The translations under genes were made by a program, and so were the position numbers. Below, piece by piece: positions 1-7,963 of a DNA stretch of 64,000 nt. Position 1 is the first letter of the stretch. The number at the start of each line of letters is the position of its first letter. A model generated the notes under the pieces. It was given only the letters and a program-made list of their open reading frames with translations. It was not told where the DNA came from and ran no database searches. Source of the stretch: CAWFNW01 sp963817405 (GTDB taxonomy: Bacteria > Actinomycetota > Coriobacteriia > Anaerosomatales > Anaerosomataceae); NCBI GenBank assembly GCA_963817405.1, contig CAWFNW010000003.1, forward strand, positions 62,001 through 126,000, written 5' to 3'.

Positions 1-143
1 CTGAGCTCGCGGGCTTTCAAAATCGCCTGCTCGCCGTCTTCGGCCTCGCCAACAACCTCGATATCGGGAGCCGTCTCAAGGAGCACGCGAAACCCTGCGC
101 GTACCAAAGCCTGATCGTCGGTGATGAGCACCCGGATCGTCAT
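1..143 (-). CDS. Response regulator receiver domain, NarL/LuxR type (C-terminus off window)
   Basis: Only the first 47 codons are inside the window. Translation from the ATG at 143 gives MTIRVLITDDQALVRAGFRV and onward, the standard first strand and acidic pair (DD) of a NarL-family receiver domain; the phosphoacceptor Asp and the LuxR helix-turn-helix would lie beyond base 1. Its ATG overlaps the stop of the upstream histidine kinase (ATGA), so the two are translationally coupled and form a cognate pair. The regulon cannot be read from the sequence. Confidence 0.85.
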   Translation of the reverse strand, partial: MTIRVLITDDQALVRAGFRVLLETAPDIEVVGEAEDGEQAILKAREL

Positions 144-1378
144 GACGAACTCCTCGAGAGGGGGATACTGGCGTAGACGCGGAACCCGCCGGTCGGAGCG
201 GGGCCCGCCATGAACGCGCCGCCGAGCGCCTCAATGCGCTCGCGCATGCCACGCAGGCCGTGGCCGACGTCGTCGGCAACCGGCTCGGTTGGGCCGCTGC
301 CGTCGTCGAGGACCTCGATCTCGAGCCGTCCGGCGATGACCGAGAGCGCGACCTGCACGCTCGTGGCGCCGGCGTGGCGCACGCTGTTCGTGAGTGCCTC
401 CTGGACGATCCGATATGCGGACACGGAGGCGAAGGCCGGCACCGAGGCGAGATCACCGTGCACGGTGAGATCGACGGCGAGGCCCGAGTCGCGGACCGGC
501 TGGACGAGTCGTGCAACGTCGGTGATGTCCGCGGCGGGAGCGAGCGGCGCGTTGCCCTCGCCAGTTCGGAGCACGTCGAGCATCGAGCGAAGCTCGCCGA
601 GCGCCTCCTTGCCGGTCGAGCGGATGTGCTCGATCGACTCGCGCGCACGCGCGGGGTCGGTGTCGATGAGTGCGGCGGCGGCGCCGGCCTGCACGGTCAC
701 GATCGAGAGCGAGTGCGCGACGATGTCGTGTACTTCGCGCGCGATGCGGATGCGCTCCTCGTCAACTCGGCGCAGCGCCTCCTCCTCACGCGTGCGCTCG
801 GCGTCGAACGCGCGCTGCTCCACCTCAGAGATGTATGCCCGGCGGTTGCGTGCCGCCTCTCCGAGGAGCATCGCGGCGGCGATGAGCGCGAATGTCCCGA
901 CAGCCTGCGCCATCCACCGGTCCGAGGAGAAGGCGATCAGCGGGACGCCGGCTATGAGGCCTGCCACGAGCAGCGCGACAAAGCCGGTGTGTCGCTTTGG
1001 GCTGAAGGCGGCGAGCGAGTAGATGGCGATCATCGGGCCGAGTACGGTGAACGTCGGCGGCAGCGGGTGGATGGCGTATGCGGCCGCGAAGGCCGTCGAA
1101 ACGGCGAGCGCCACCCACGGCGCAACGCGGCGGAAGGCGAGCGGCAGGAAGACTCCCGCCGCGACCGCGTAGGCGAGCAGTCCCGAGCCCGGCGGGAGTT
1201 CGCGCACCACGAACGGGCCGTGGGGCACCGGCGCGGCGGCGCTGCGCAGGGCGTCGAAGAGCCAGATCTGCGCGCATGCGAGGAACGCCAGCCCGAACGC
1301 CAGCGCGATGTCGAGGAGGCGCGGGTCGAGGGCGGCGAAACGCTCCTTGATGTCGTCGAGTGTCTTCGTCATGGCCAC
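140..1378 (-). CDS. Sensor histidine kinase, HisKA_3 family (NarL-type partner)
   Basis: A 412-residue membrane sensor kinase. About six hydrophobic segments fill residues 20-175 with little extracytoplasmic loop, so the signal is probably sensed in or at the membrane. A short charged helix (185-212) leads to the H-box REVHDIVAHS with phosphoacceptor His217, typical of HisKA_3 dimerisation domains. The HATPase_c domain follows, with an N-box (NSVRHAG), a G1-like DDGSGP and a final GHGLRGMRERIEALGG block. It phosphorylates the overlapping response regulator downstream (ATGA junction). The ATG at 1378 was chosen; an ATG two codons later is also possible. The stimulus is unknown. Confidence 0.93.
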   Translation of the reverse strand: MAMTKTLDDIKERFAALDPRLLDIALAFGLAFLACAQIWLFDALRSAAAPVPHGPFVVRELPPGSGLLAYAVAAGVFLPLAFRRVAPWVALAVSTAFAAAYAIHPLPPTFTVLGPMIAIYSLAAFSPKRHTGFVALLVAGLIAGVPLIAFSSDRWMAQAVGTFALIAAAMLLGEAARNRRAYISEVEQRAFDAERTREEEALRRVDEERIRIAREVHDIVAHSLSIVTVQAGAAAALIDTDPARARESIEHIRSTGKEALGELRSMLDVLRTGEGNAPLAPAADITDVARLVQPVRDSGLAVDLTVHGDLASVPAFASVSAYRIVQEALTNSVRHAGATSVQVALSVIAGRLEIEVLDDGSGPTEPVADDVGHGLRGMRERIEALGGAFMAGPAPTGGFRVYASIPLSRSSS

Positions 1379-1555
1379 ATCGTAGCCGCGTGGCGATACC
1401 CTGACGAGCGACTACCGGTGTACGTTGGCATGCGCCGAGCGGAGTACGCGCGGACCGAGGCGCGCCGGATTCTCGCGCCGTGATGCGCCCTCGGCGATAA
1501 TGGAGTCTCGAGGTGTGGTTCGCCTCTCCGCACGCCGCTTTGCGAGGAGCCGACG

Positions 1556-2896
1556 ATGATCGAGCGATACACGCGCCCCGAGATGGGCCGCATCTGGGAC
1601 CTCGAGAACAAGTTCGAGATCTGGAAGCGGATCGAGGTCCTCGCCTGCGAGGCGCAAGCTGAACTCGGCATCGTGCCCGCCGAGGACGCCGCGGTCATCC
1701 GGGAGCGCGCGGCGTTCGAGGTCGAGCGCATCGACGAGCTCGAGGCGACGCTCAACCACGACGTCATCGCCTTCCTCACCAACATGGCCGAGCATATCGA
1801 CGCAGACTACGGGCCCGAGGACCCGAAGCCAAGCCGCTGGGTGCACTACGGCATGACGTCAAGCGACCTCGGCGACACGGCGCTCTGCTATCAGATGACG
1901 CAGGCGCAGGACCTCATCATCGAGGACGTGCGACGCCTCGGTCGCATCTGCGTGCGGCGAGCGACGGAGTTCAAGGACACGCTCTGTGTCGGCCGCACGC
2001 ACGGAATCCACGCCGAGCCGATGACGTTCGGAATGAAGTTCGCGGCGTGGGCCTGGGCGCTCAAGCGTGCCGAGGGACGCCTCATCGCGACTCGCCGGTT
2101 CTCGTGCGCCTGGGGCGCGATCTCCGGCGCCGTGGGCTCGTACAGCAACGTCGACCCGTTCGTCGAGAGCTACGTGTGCGAGAAGCTCGGACTCACGCCG
2201 GACCCGCTCTCAACGCAGGTCATCGCGCGTGATCGCCACGCGCATGTGCTTGCGGTACTTGCGACCGTCGCCGCCACGGCCGAGTCGATCGCCACGGAGA
2301 TCCGCGCGCTCCAGAAATCCGACACGCTCGAAGCGGAGGAGCCGTTCACGAAGGGCCAGAAGGGTTCCTCTGCGATGCCGCACAAGCGCAACCCGATCAC
2401 CGCGGAGCGCGTCTGCGGCCTCGCTCGCGTCGTCAAGGCGAACGCGCAGGTGGGCTTCGACAACGTGGCGCTCTGGCACGAGCGCGATATCTCGCACAGC
2501 TCGGCGGAGCGCGTCGTGCTTCCCGACAGCTTCATCGCGACCGACTATCTGCTCTCCAAGCTGGAGTGGATCCTCGACGGTCTCGTCGTCTATCCCGAGC
2601 GGATGCGCGCGAATCTTCAGTCCACGCGAGGTCTCATCTACAGCAGCCGAGTGCTACTCGCGCTTGTTGACACTGGGATGAAGCGCGAAGACGCGTACGC
2701 CGTTGTTCAGCGCAATGCGATGCGCGTGTGGGACGACATCCAGCAGGCGAGGAGCGGCCCAAGCTACCGCGAGCTTCTGGAGGCGGACGCCGAGTGCCCG
2801 CTGACCGCCGCTGAGCTCGACGCCATCTTCGACCCGCGGGCGTTTCTCGCCCGCTCGAGCGTGCTCTTCGAGCGGCTGAAGGACTGCACGTTCTAG
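1556..2896 (+). CDS. purB: Adenylosuccinate lyase
   Basis: PurB splits SAICAR to AICAR and adenylosuccinate to AMP, releasing fumarate, in cytosolic purine synthesis. The 446-residue length is normal for the short bacterial form. Visible motifs are TSSDLGDT (101-108), GRTHGIHAEP (146-155, with the catalytic-region His) and the fumarase/aspartase signature GQKGSSAMPHKRNPI (267-281) with its mobile-loop serines. The start ATG is preceded by GAGGAG at good spacing. yjbQ follows after 9 bases. It lies about 35 kb from the main pur cluster of this window, a common arrangement for purB. Confidence 0.98.
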   Translation: MIERYTRPEMGRIWDLENKFEIWKRIEVLACEAQAELGIVPAEDAAVIRERAAFEVERIDELEATLNHDVIAFLTNMAEHIDADYGPEDPKPSRWVHYGMTSSDLGDTALCYQMTQAQDLIIEDVRRLGRICVRRATEFKDTLCVGRTHGIHAEPMTFGMKFAAWAWALKRAEGRLIATRRFSCAWGAISGAVGSYSNVDPFVESYVCEKLGLTPDPLSTQVIARDRHAHVLAVLATVAATAESIATEIRALQKSDTLEAEEPFTKGQKGSSAMPHKRNPITAERVCGLARVVKANAQVGFDNVALWHERDISHSSAERVVLPDSFIATDYLLSKLEWILDGLVVYPERMRANLQSTRGLIYSSRVLLALVDTGMKREDAYAVVQRNAMRVWDDIQQARSGPSYRELLEADAECPLTAAELDAIFDPRAFLARSSVLFERLKDCTF

Positions 2897-2905
2897 GAGG
2901 CGTCG

Positions 2906-3304
2906 ATGCGGTTCACGGTTCGCACGACCACGCGCGAAGAGTTCGTCGACATCACCCGAGAAGTCGCCGACTTCGTGACGCTCATCGGTGTCGAGGACGG
3001 TGCGGTGCTCGTCTTCTGTCCGCACACCACTGCCGGGATCACCATCAACGAGAACGCCGACCCGGACGTGTGCCGCGACCTCGTCGACGGGCTCGCTCGG
3101 ATGGCGCCGTGCGACGTCGGGTGGCGGCATGCCGAGGGCAACAGCGACGCGCACCTCAAGGCCTCGCTCGTCGGCCCGAGCGTGCTCGTGCCCGTGGAGA
3201 CCGCCCGGATGGTGCTCGGGACGTGGCAGGGCATCTACCTCGCCGAATTCGACGGACCGAGGACGCGCTCCGTCGACGTCACGCTGCTCCCCGGCGTTCG
3301 GTAG
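2906..3304 (+). CDS. YjbQ / UPF0047 family protein
   Basis: A 132-residue single-domain protein of the YjbQ family. The hallmark HTTAGITINENADPDV is at 40-55, and a later GNSDAHLKASLVGPS block supplies the second conserved His; together they line a metal/anion-binding pocket in known trimeric structures. Family members have weak thiamine-phosphate-synthase activity and the physiological role is unsettled. It sits 9 bases after purB, preceded by an AGGAGG ribosome site, so it is probably co-transcribed. Confidence 0.92.
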   Translation: MRFTVRTTTREEFVDITREVADFVTLIGVEDGAVLVFCPHTTAGITINENADPDVCRDLVDGLARMAPCDVGWRHAEGNSDAHLKASLVGPSVLVPVETARMVLGTWQGIYLAEFDGPRTRSVDVTLLPGVR

Positions 3305-3324
3305 ACCGGCGCAGTCCGCGGCGA

Positions 3325-4032
3325 TCAGCGCCGCGAGAGGTAGATCCAGTACGTGTCGGCGCGACCCTGCAGCGTGACATCGAACGGTAGCGCGTCCGCG
3401 TTGCCGAAGACCTCGCGCAGCTCGGTCTGCAGCATCGGTGACTCGGCGGACGACCAGATCACCACCAAACCGCCCTCGTTGAGACACTCGCGAGTCTGGG
3501 CGAGAAACTCAGGCCGGTAGACGGCCTCGTTCTGGTCGTACACGAGGAAGCCGGGGCCGTTGTCCACGTCGAGCAAGACGAGGTCGTACGTTTCGGGATT
3601 CGCGTGCGCGACCACCTCGCGGATGTCCGCGACGATCACGTCGGCGCGTTCGTCGGCGAGGTACACGGGACCGTGCGGCACGGTGCCGTCGCGCATCCAC
3701 CGCACCAGCGCGTCTTCGATCTCGACGACGTCGACGTGCTCCACCCGGGGATCCGCGAGCACTTCGTGGAGTGTGAAGCCCAGGCCGAGCCCGCCTACCA
3801 GGACCCGGCGCGGGTGTGCGACCTGCGCGAGGGCCACGGCCGCAAGCCCCCGCTCGCTTTCCGTCTCGAGGGTGTCCATGACGAAGACGCCGTTGACGCG
3901 CAGCTCAAGGATGCGTGGAGCGTCGGGTCCGGCGTCGGCGTCGAAACGCTCCCGAAGGACGACTTCCCCACGCAGTGAGGTTGCACGCGCAACGTCGGCG
4001 TACTCAATGTGCACCTTGGACTCCTGCGCCAC
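3325..4032 (-). CDS. Spermidine-synthase-like, SAM-methyltransferase-fold protein
   Basis: A 235-residue class I Rossmann protein resembling polyamine aminopropyltransferases. A glycine-rich VLVGGLGLGFTLHEVL (motif I), the acidic strand VDVVEIEDALVRW (motif II) and YDLVLLDVDNGPGFLVYD (motif IV) are visible. The short N-terminal domain and lack of a clear substrate loop make true spermidine synthase activity doubtful; such proteins are often of unknown function. It lies 29 bases downstream of the cysteine-synthase-like gene and probably shares its transcript. The start is GTG at 4032; the nearest purine-rich ribosome site is rather far, so the start is provisional. Confidence 0.8.
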   Translation of the reverse strand: MAQESKVHIEYADVARATSLRGEVVLRERFDADAGPDAPRILELRVNGVFVMDTLETESERGLAAVALAQVAHPRRVLVGGLGLGFTLHEVLADPRVEHVDVVEIEDALVRWMRDGTVPHGPVYLADERADVIVADIREVVAHANPETYDLVLLDVDNGPGFLVYDQNEAVYRPEFLAQTRECLNEGGLVVIWSSAESPMLQTELREVFGNADALPFDVTLQGRADTYWIYLSRR

Positions 4033-4061
4033 GGGTGAACGGACGTCCCTCGTGCTTGTCG

Positions 4062-5054
4062 CTACCCCAGGATCTGTGCGAGATAGGTCGCGGCCTTTTG
4101 CCCCGAGTCGGGTGCGATCGCCACGGCGACACCGGATCGACCCGGCTCCGACAGGTACATGAGCGCGCCGGCAGCGATTGCCGCGGCCGACGGACCCACC
4201 ATGAGCGCCTCTTCGCGGTAGAGCCGTCGCGCGGCCGCGTCCGTCATTTCGTCATCGACCCACACGATCTCGTCGATCACCGACATGTCGAGGTTGCCCG
4301 GCACGTTCGTCTCTTCCATGTTCTTGAGCCCGGAGATGTGGTGGCCCCGGACGGGCTCGATGCCGATCACCTTCACGCTCGGGTCCTGCTCCTTGAGGTA
4401 GCGCCCCGTCCCCACGATCGTGCCGCACGTCCCGAACCCCGCAAAGAAGTAGCGCACCCGCCCCTCGGTCTGCGCCCAGATCTCCGGACCCGTGGACTCA
4501 TAGTGCGCGCGGGCGTTGTCGGGGTTGTCGTACTGGTTCGGCATGACGTACTGATCCGGATTGGCGTCTCGGATCGCCTCCGCCATCTTGAACGCGACGT
4601 CCATCGGGTGGAGCCCGGATGTGTCGTCGGCGGGGGTGAGGCGCACCTCGGCGCCGAATGCCCGCAAGAGCGCGGTCTTCTCGGGAGAGAGCACGTGTGG
4701 AGCCGTCGCCACCATGCGCCTACCCATAAGCTGCGCGATTGCGGCGAGCGCGATGCCGGTGTTTCCCGACGTGGCCTCGATGACCGTCTTGTCGCCGAGT
4801 TCGTCACGCTCAAGCAGGCCGGCGAGCAGCCACTTCGCGGTGCGGTCCTTGATCGAGCCGAACGGATTCACCCACTCGCACTTGATGTAGAGGGCGACGT
4901 CCGGGTTGGGGAGTACGCGTGCCACGCGGACGATCGGCGTTGGATGCTCGACGTCACCACACATGTCGAGGAGGTTGTCGTACCGGGCGAGGCGGGAGTC
5001 ATTACCGAGACCCTCGTGGGATCCCTCAGTCGTCGAATGGTCTGCGCCAGTCAT
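4062..5054 (-). CDS. Cysteine synthase / cystathionine beta-synthase-like PLP enzyme
   Basis: A fold-type II PLP enzyme of 330 residues. NPFGSIKDRTAKW holds the Schiff-base lysine, EATSGNTGIALAAIA is the substrate-binding loop, and GFGTCGTIVGTGRYLKE is the glycine-rich phosphate clamp. It should make cysteine from O-acetyl- or O-phosphoserine, or act as a related beta-replacement enzyme; the specificity cannot be settled by eye. The frame is open upstream to 5312, but the ATG at 5054 has a GGAG ribosome site six bases away and matches the family N-terminus, whereas the longer form would run into the neighbouring DUF421 gene. Confidence 0.9.
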   Translation of the reverse strand: MTGADHSTTEGSHEGLGNDSRLARYDNLLDMCGDVEHPTPIVRVARVLPNPDVALYIKCEWVNPFGSIKDRTAKWLLAGLLERDELGDKTVIEATSGNTGIALAAIAQLMGRRMVATAPHVLSPEKTALLRAFGAEVRLTPADDTSGLHPMDVAFKMAEAIRDANPDQYVMPNQYDNPDNARAHYESTGPEIWAQTEGRVRYFFAGFGTCGTIVGTGRYLKEQDPSVKVIGIEPVRGHHISGLKNMEETNVPGNLDMSVIDEIVWVDDEMTDAAARRLYREEALMVGPSAAAIAAGALMYLSEPGRSGVAVAIAPDSGQKAATYLAQILG

Positions 5055-5175
5055 CGAGTACTCCGTCTCCACGGTCTCCTGCTCACGACCGCGAGCGCCA
5101 GCGCGCACGCACGACACAGCATACCGCGAGCGATTGTGCGCGAGCCCGTTTGAGCCGGCGCCAGTAGCCTCAACG

Positions 5176-5727
5176 CTACTGGCCGTGCCGGACTTGTCTG
5201 ACCCGTCGGTGTGTGTGGAGCACCGTGGCGTCCATCGGTACGACGCTGATGGTGCCGTCGATCTCCAGGACGGCCAACCTGACGTCGCTGGCATCCGCGA
5301 AGCCATGCTCACGTATTGCGGCGTCGAGCTCCTCGCGCGTCAGGTCCTCGCGCTGGAGGTTCGCCTCGATCACGGTTCCCTCGGTCACCAGCACTCTGGG
5401 CTCGCCGAGGAGCAGCTTCCGCACGTTTGGCTGCGTGTCGACCGCTCGGCCGACCACCCAGTTGGCACCGAGCAGCGTCGCCACGGCCACCACGCCACCG
5501 ATGAGCGTGTTGTCGGGTCCCACCATCGCGTTTTGCACGGCGTTGGCAATGAGCAGCACGAGCACGAGGTCGAAGGGTGTGAACTGCCCGACCTCCCGCT
5601 TCCCAGTGAGGCGCAGTCCGAACACCATCACCACGTAGACGACAAGGGTTCGAACGACGATGAGCACGAGCGGGGTCCCGCCGGCGATGAGCTGCTCGAC
5701 ACCATGCTGGCTCCAAAGCGTCCCCAC
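5176..5727 (-). CDS. DUF421 (YetF-like) membrane protein
   Basis: A 183-residue protein with two or three N-terminal membrane helices (18-100) followed by a cytoplasmic alpha/beta domain beginning VRKLLLGEPRVLVTEGTVIE. The family hallmarks FGLRLTGKREVGQFTPFDLV and NREDLTREEL-like (here LQREDLTREELDAAIREHG) are clear. YetF-family proteins are found in spore formers and many other bacteria; their molecular function is not established. It is a stand-alone gene with 121 bases to the next gene on the same strand. Confidence 0.9.
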   Translation of the reverse strand: MGTLWSQHGVEQLIAGGTPLVLIVVRTLVVYVVMVFGLRLTGKREVGQFTPFDLVLVLLIANAVQNAMVGPDNTLIGGVVAVATLLGANWVVGRAVDTQPNVRKLLLGEPRVLVTEGTVIEANLQREDLTREELDAAIREHGFADASDVRLAVLEIDGTISVVPMDATVLHTHRRVRQVRHGQ

Positions 5728-5789
5728 GATATCTCCCCTCAGCGGTGCGCTGCGTCAGGCACCATTCGCCGAATCATCGCGCCACGCGT

Positions 5790-6347
5790 CTACTTGCGGA
5801 TCGCGCAGTCGCGCTCGAGCCAGTCGAGAAGCGTCGTCAGGTAGTGGTCGAGGGAGCGTAGGTACTGCTCGCTGATCAGCCGTCCGTCCGTGTCGAAGGC
5901 GTCCCTGGCGAACGCCACCGCGAGCTCAGCCTCGGAGAAGACGGGTGCACGAAAGTAGTACCAGCTCTGCCGCCAGTGCAGCTGGCCGCGGATGGTGCCC
6001 ATGTAGCCGGTGCTCGCGCCCATGAGCGCCATCGGTCGGCCGAGGAGCGTCGGATCCAAGTGGGGGCGGCTCAGCCAGTCGATCGCGTTCTTGAGGACAC
6101 CCGGAACACCGTAGTCGTACTCCGGGGACACCAGGAGCACGCAGTCTGCTGTCTGGATATCCTCCTTGGCCCTCACGACGGCAGGCGGCGGATCGCCCTC
6201 GAGGTCCTGGCAGAAGAACGGGAAGTCACGGATGTCGATCTGCTGGATCTGCAGGCCCGCAGGCGCTCGCTCGATGACGGCGTTCAGCAGGGCTTGGTTG
6301 AAGCTACCAGTGCGCATCGAGCCGCAGATGGCGGCGATACGGCGCAT
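5790..6347 (-). CDS. NADPH-dependent FMN reductase family protein
   Basis: A 185-residue flavodoxin-like flavoprotein. The N-terminus ICGSMRTGSFNQALL is the FMN-phosphate loop (GSxRxxSxN), SPEYDYGVPGVLKNAIDW is the isoalloxazine-side signature, and a GASTGYMGTIRGQLHWR block follows. It probably reduces quinones, azo compounds or metal ions with NAD(P)H in the cytosol. The start ATG at 6347 has a GGGAGG ribosome site; the frame stays open about 190 bases upstream, but that extension is arginine/proline-rich and unlike the family. It diverges from the zinc-finger gene at 6469. Confidence 0.93.
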   Translation of the reverse strand: MRRIAAICGSMRTGSFNQALLNAVIERAPAGLQIQQIDIRDFPFFCQDLEGDPPPAVVRAKEDIQTADCVLLVSPEYDYGVPGVLKNAIDWLSRPHLDPTLLGRPMALMGASTGYMGTIRGQLHWRQSWYYFRAPVFSEAELAVAFARDAFDTDGRLISEQYLRSLDHYLTTLLDWLERDCAIRK

Positions 6348-6468
6348 GCAGGACCTCCCGACTGGGGCACGGACCGATGAGTGCAAGTATAGCCGCAGGG
6401 GTACGAAGAGAGTGTCGAGCGGAATGGCTGAGGGCAGCCGGTGCGGCCAACGACACGGAGGAGCGACG

Positions 6469-6729
6469 ATGGGGACCTGTGAACACGTCGACAGCATTCC
6501 GGTCCCCGAGCCAGAAGCAAGCGGCGAAGGCTGCAAGGAGTGCCTGGAGATCGGTCAGTCCTGGGTGCACCTGCGCAAGTGTCTGGTGTGCGGGCATGTC
6601 GGCTGTTGTGACAGCTCGATCGGGAAGCACGCAACCGCCCACGCTCGCGAGACGGGTCACGCGATCATTCGTTCGTTCGAGCCCGGTGAGTCATGGCGGT
6701 ACTGCTACCTGGACGAGACGATGCTCTAG
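6469..6729 (+). CDS. UBP-type zinc finger protein
   Basis: An 86-residue protein consisting almost only of a UBP (ZnF-UBP) zinc finger: CEHV near the N-terminus, then GCKECLEIGQSWVHLRKC, LVCGHVGCCDSSIGKHATAH and a final SWRYCYLDE block. In bacteria such free-standing domains are common in actinobacteria; no ubiquitin partner exists and the role is unknown. The ATG at 6469 has a GGAGGAG ribosome site five bases upstream; earlier in-frame ATGs lack one. Confidence 0.88.
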   Translation: MGTCEHVDSIPVPEPEASGEGCKECLEIGQSWVHLRKCLVCGHVGCCDSSIGKHATAHARETGHAIIRSFEPGESWRYCYLDETML

Positions 6730-6804
6730 CGTATCCAGAACGAGGCCGCCTGCACGGTTCGCTCGCAGACGGCCTTGTGGGAGTCGCAACCCCGTCGGCG
6801 CAGA

Positions 6805-7149
6805 CTACTTCGGCGCGCCTGTCTCGTCGACGATCTCCGCATCGGGCGCGTTTGACTTCACCGACTCGACGCCGTTCTCCATCGATGCCGGCGACGAGTA
6901 CATCTGGCTGCGGCCGATCTCCTGAGCGTTGGCCGCCATGAGGACGAAGTAGGGGCTGCCATCTTTCGCCGTGCGACGCTCGTAGCGTTCGTCCAGCGGG
7001 GCGTTCTTCTTGACCGACTCAACGCCGTTAAGCGCGCCTGGCTTCGATGCATACGCCTGGCTGGTGAGGACGGTCTGGCCGTTCGCCGCTTTCAGGTTGA
7101 ACCTGAACTGCCCGTTTGCGGCGTCGGCAAGTACGAACTTCCCGGACAT
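6805..7149 (-). CDS. YegP-like DUF1508 protein (two repeats)
   Basis: A 114-residue protein made of two copies of the DUF1508 module: GQFRFNLKAANGQTVLTSQ with GVESVKKNAP, then SPYFVLMAANAQEIGRSQ with GVESVKSNAP. This tandem is the whole of YegP-type proteins, small cytosolic proteins of unknown function. The ATG at 7149 has AAGGAG five bases upstream. The upstream frame is open and joins the lysoplasmalogenase frame only because that gene is frameshifted; it is not a fusion. Confidence 0.9.
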   Translation of the reverse strand: MSGKFVLADAANGQFRFNLKAANGQTVLTSQAYASKPGALNGVESVKKNAPLDERYERRTAKDGSPYFVLMAANAQEIGRSQMYSSPASMENGVESVKSNAPDAEIVDETGAPK

Positions 7150-7211
7150 ATGCGCTCCTTCCAGAGGGGGGTGACACTGTAGAGAAGATACCCATACGGC
7201 CGAGCTCGTGC

Positions 7212-7851
7212 TCACGCGGATGCGATCACGGCCCACGCCAGGAGCAGTTGGCCCGCGTAGTACAGGGGAAGCCCGACGACCTTGTTGGCAAGGCTCGGGA
7301 CCATGAACCGCTGTCTCAAGACCGCTGACGTCCGAGAGCCCCACCAGAAGCACGCCTGCCGCGATCATTCCGCCGGGTCGTGTGATGCCGGTTGCGACGC
7401 CTGCGGCAAGGTCGAGGGCGAGGATGCCCATGTAGACGGCAATGGCCGCGCGAAGGCGGTCGGGCAGGTGCGCTCGGGCCCATCGCCAGACGAGTACCAC
7501 CAGCGTGCCGGACGCGACTGCGGCGATCATGAAGGTGGCGGGCGCGAAGCCGCGGGCAAGGAATCCTGCAACGTAGCAAAGGTGCATCGTGAGGAACGCC
7601 GCCATCCCGCCGACGAACGTCCACGTCTCGTGGCGGGAGAGAAGCGCGTCACCCACCAACGCGACCACGAGCCCAGCCGCGAGGGCCACACGCCACGCGT
7701 CCGCCGGGATGCCGGCCGAGAAGGCGACCGCGATGAAGAAGGCTGAGGCGAGGACCTTGAGGACGTGATAGACAACGTGGGCCTCGCGTTGGAACGCCAC
7801 AACCGCGGCGGCGCACAGAACGAGCGTCAGGACTGTCGCGACGGTCGGCAC
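7212..7851 (-). pseudogene. YhhN-family lysoplasmalogenase-like membrane protein, frameshifted
   Basis: A membrane protein of about 210 residues with seven or eight hydrophobic segments and the YhhN motifs GDALLSRHE and MHLCYVAGF. Lysoplasmalogenases cleave the vinyl-ether bond of lysoplasmalogens; in bacteria the role is less certain. The frame is intact from a GTG at 7851 (GAGGGG ribosome site) to about 7326, where GLSDVS breaks. One base shifted, the expected tail resumes (VLRQRFMVPSLANKVV, then YYAGQLLLAWAVIASA) to a TGA at 7212. A single-base indel near 7320-7326 therefore splits it. The perfect tail suggests a sequence error or very recent mutation. Confidence 0.75.
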
Positions 7852-7963
7852 CGCACTCCCCTCATCCTCATGCTGTGCGATTCGCCTCATGATACGCTCG
7901 GCGAGCGCGGGCTTGCCGAGGCGTGGGAGAGCGCAGCCTGATTCGGCCGAGCCCGTCTGCACG

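Noticed and set aside
5055..5312. N-terminal extension of the cysteine-synthase-like gene
   Set aside because: It would overlap DUF421, is Ser/Arg-rich and unlike the family; the ATG at 5054 has a good ribosome site.
6805..7962. A single fusion of lysoplasmalogenase and YegP-like domains
   Set aside because: The joint frame exists only because of the frameshift near 7323; in the restored frame the first gene stops at 7212 and YegP has its own ribosome site.
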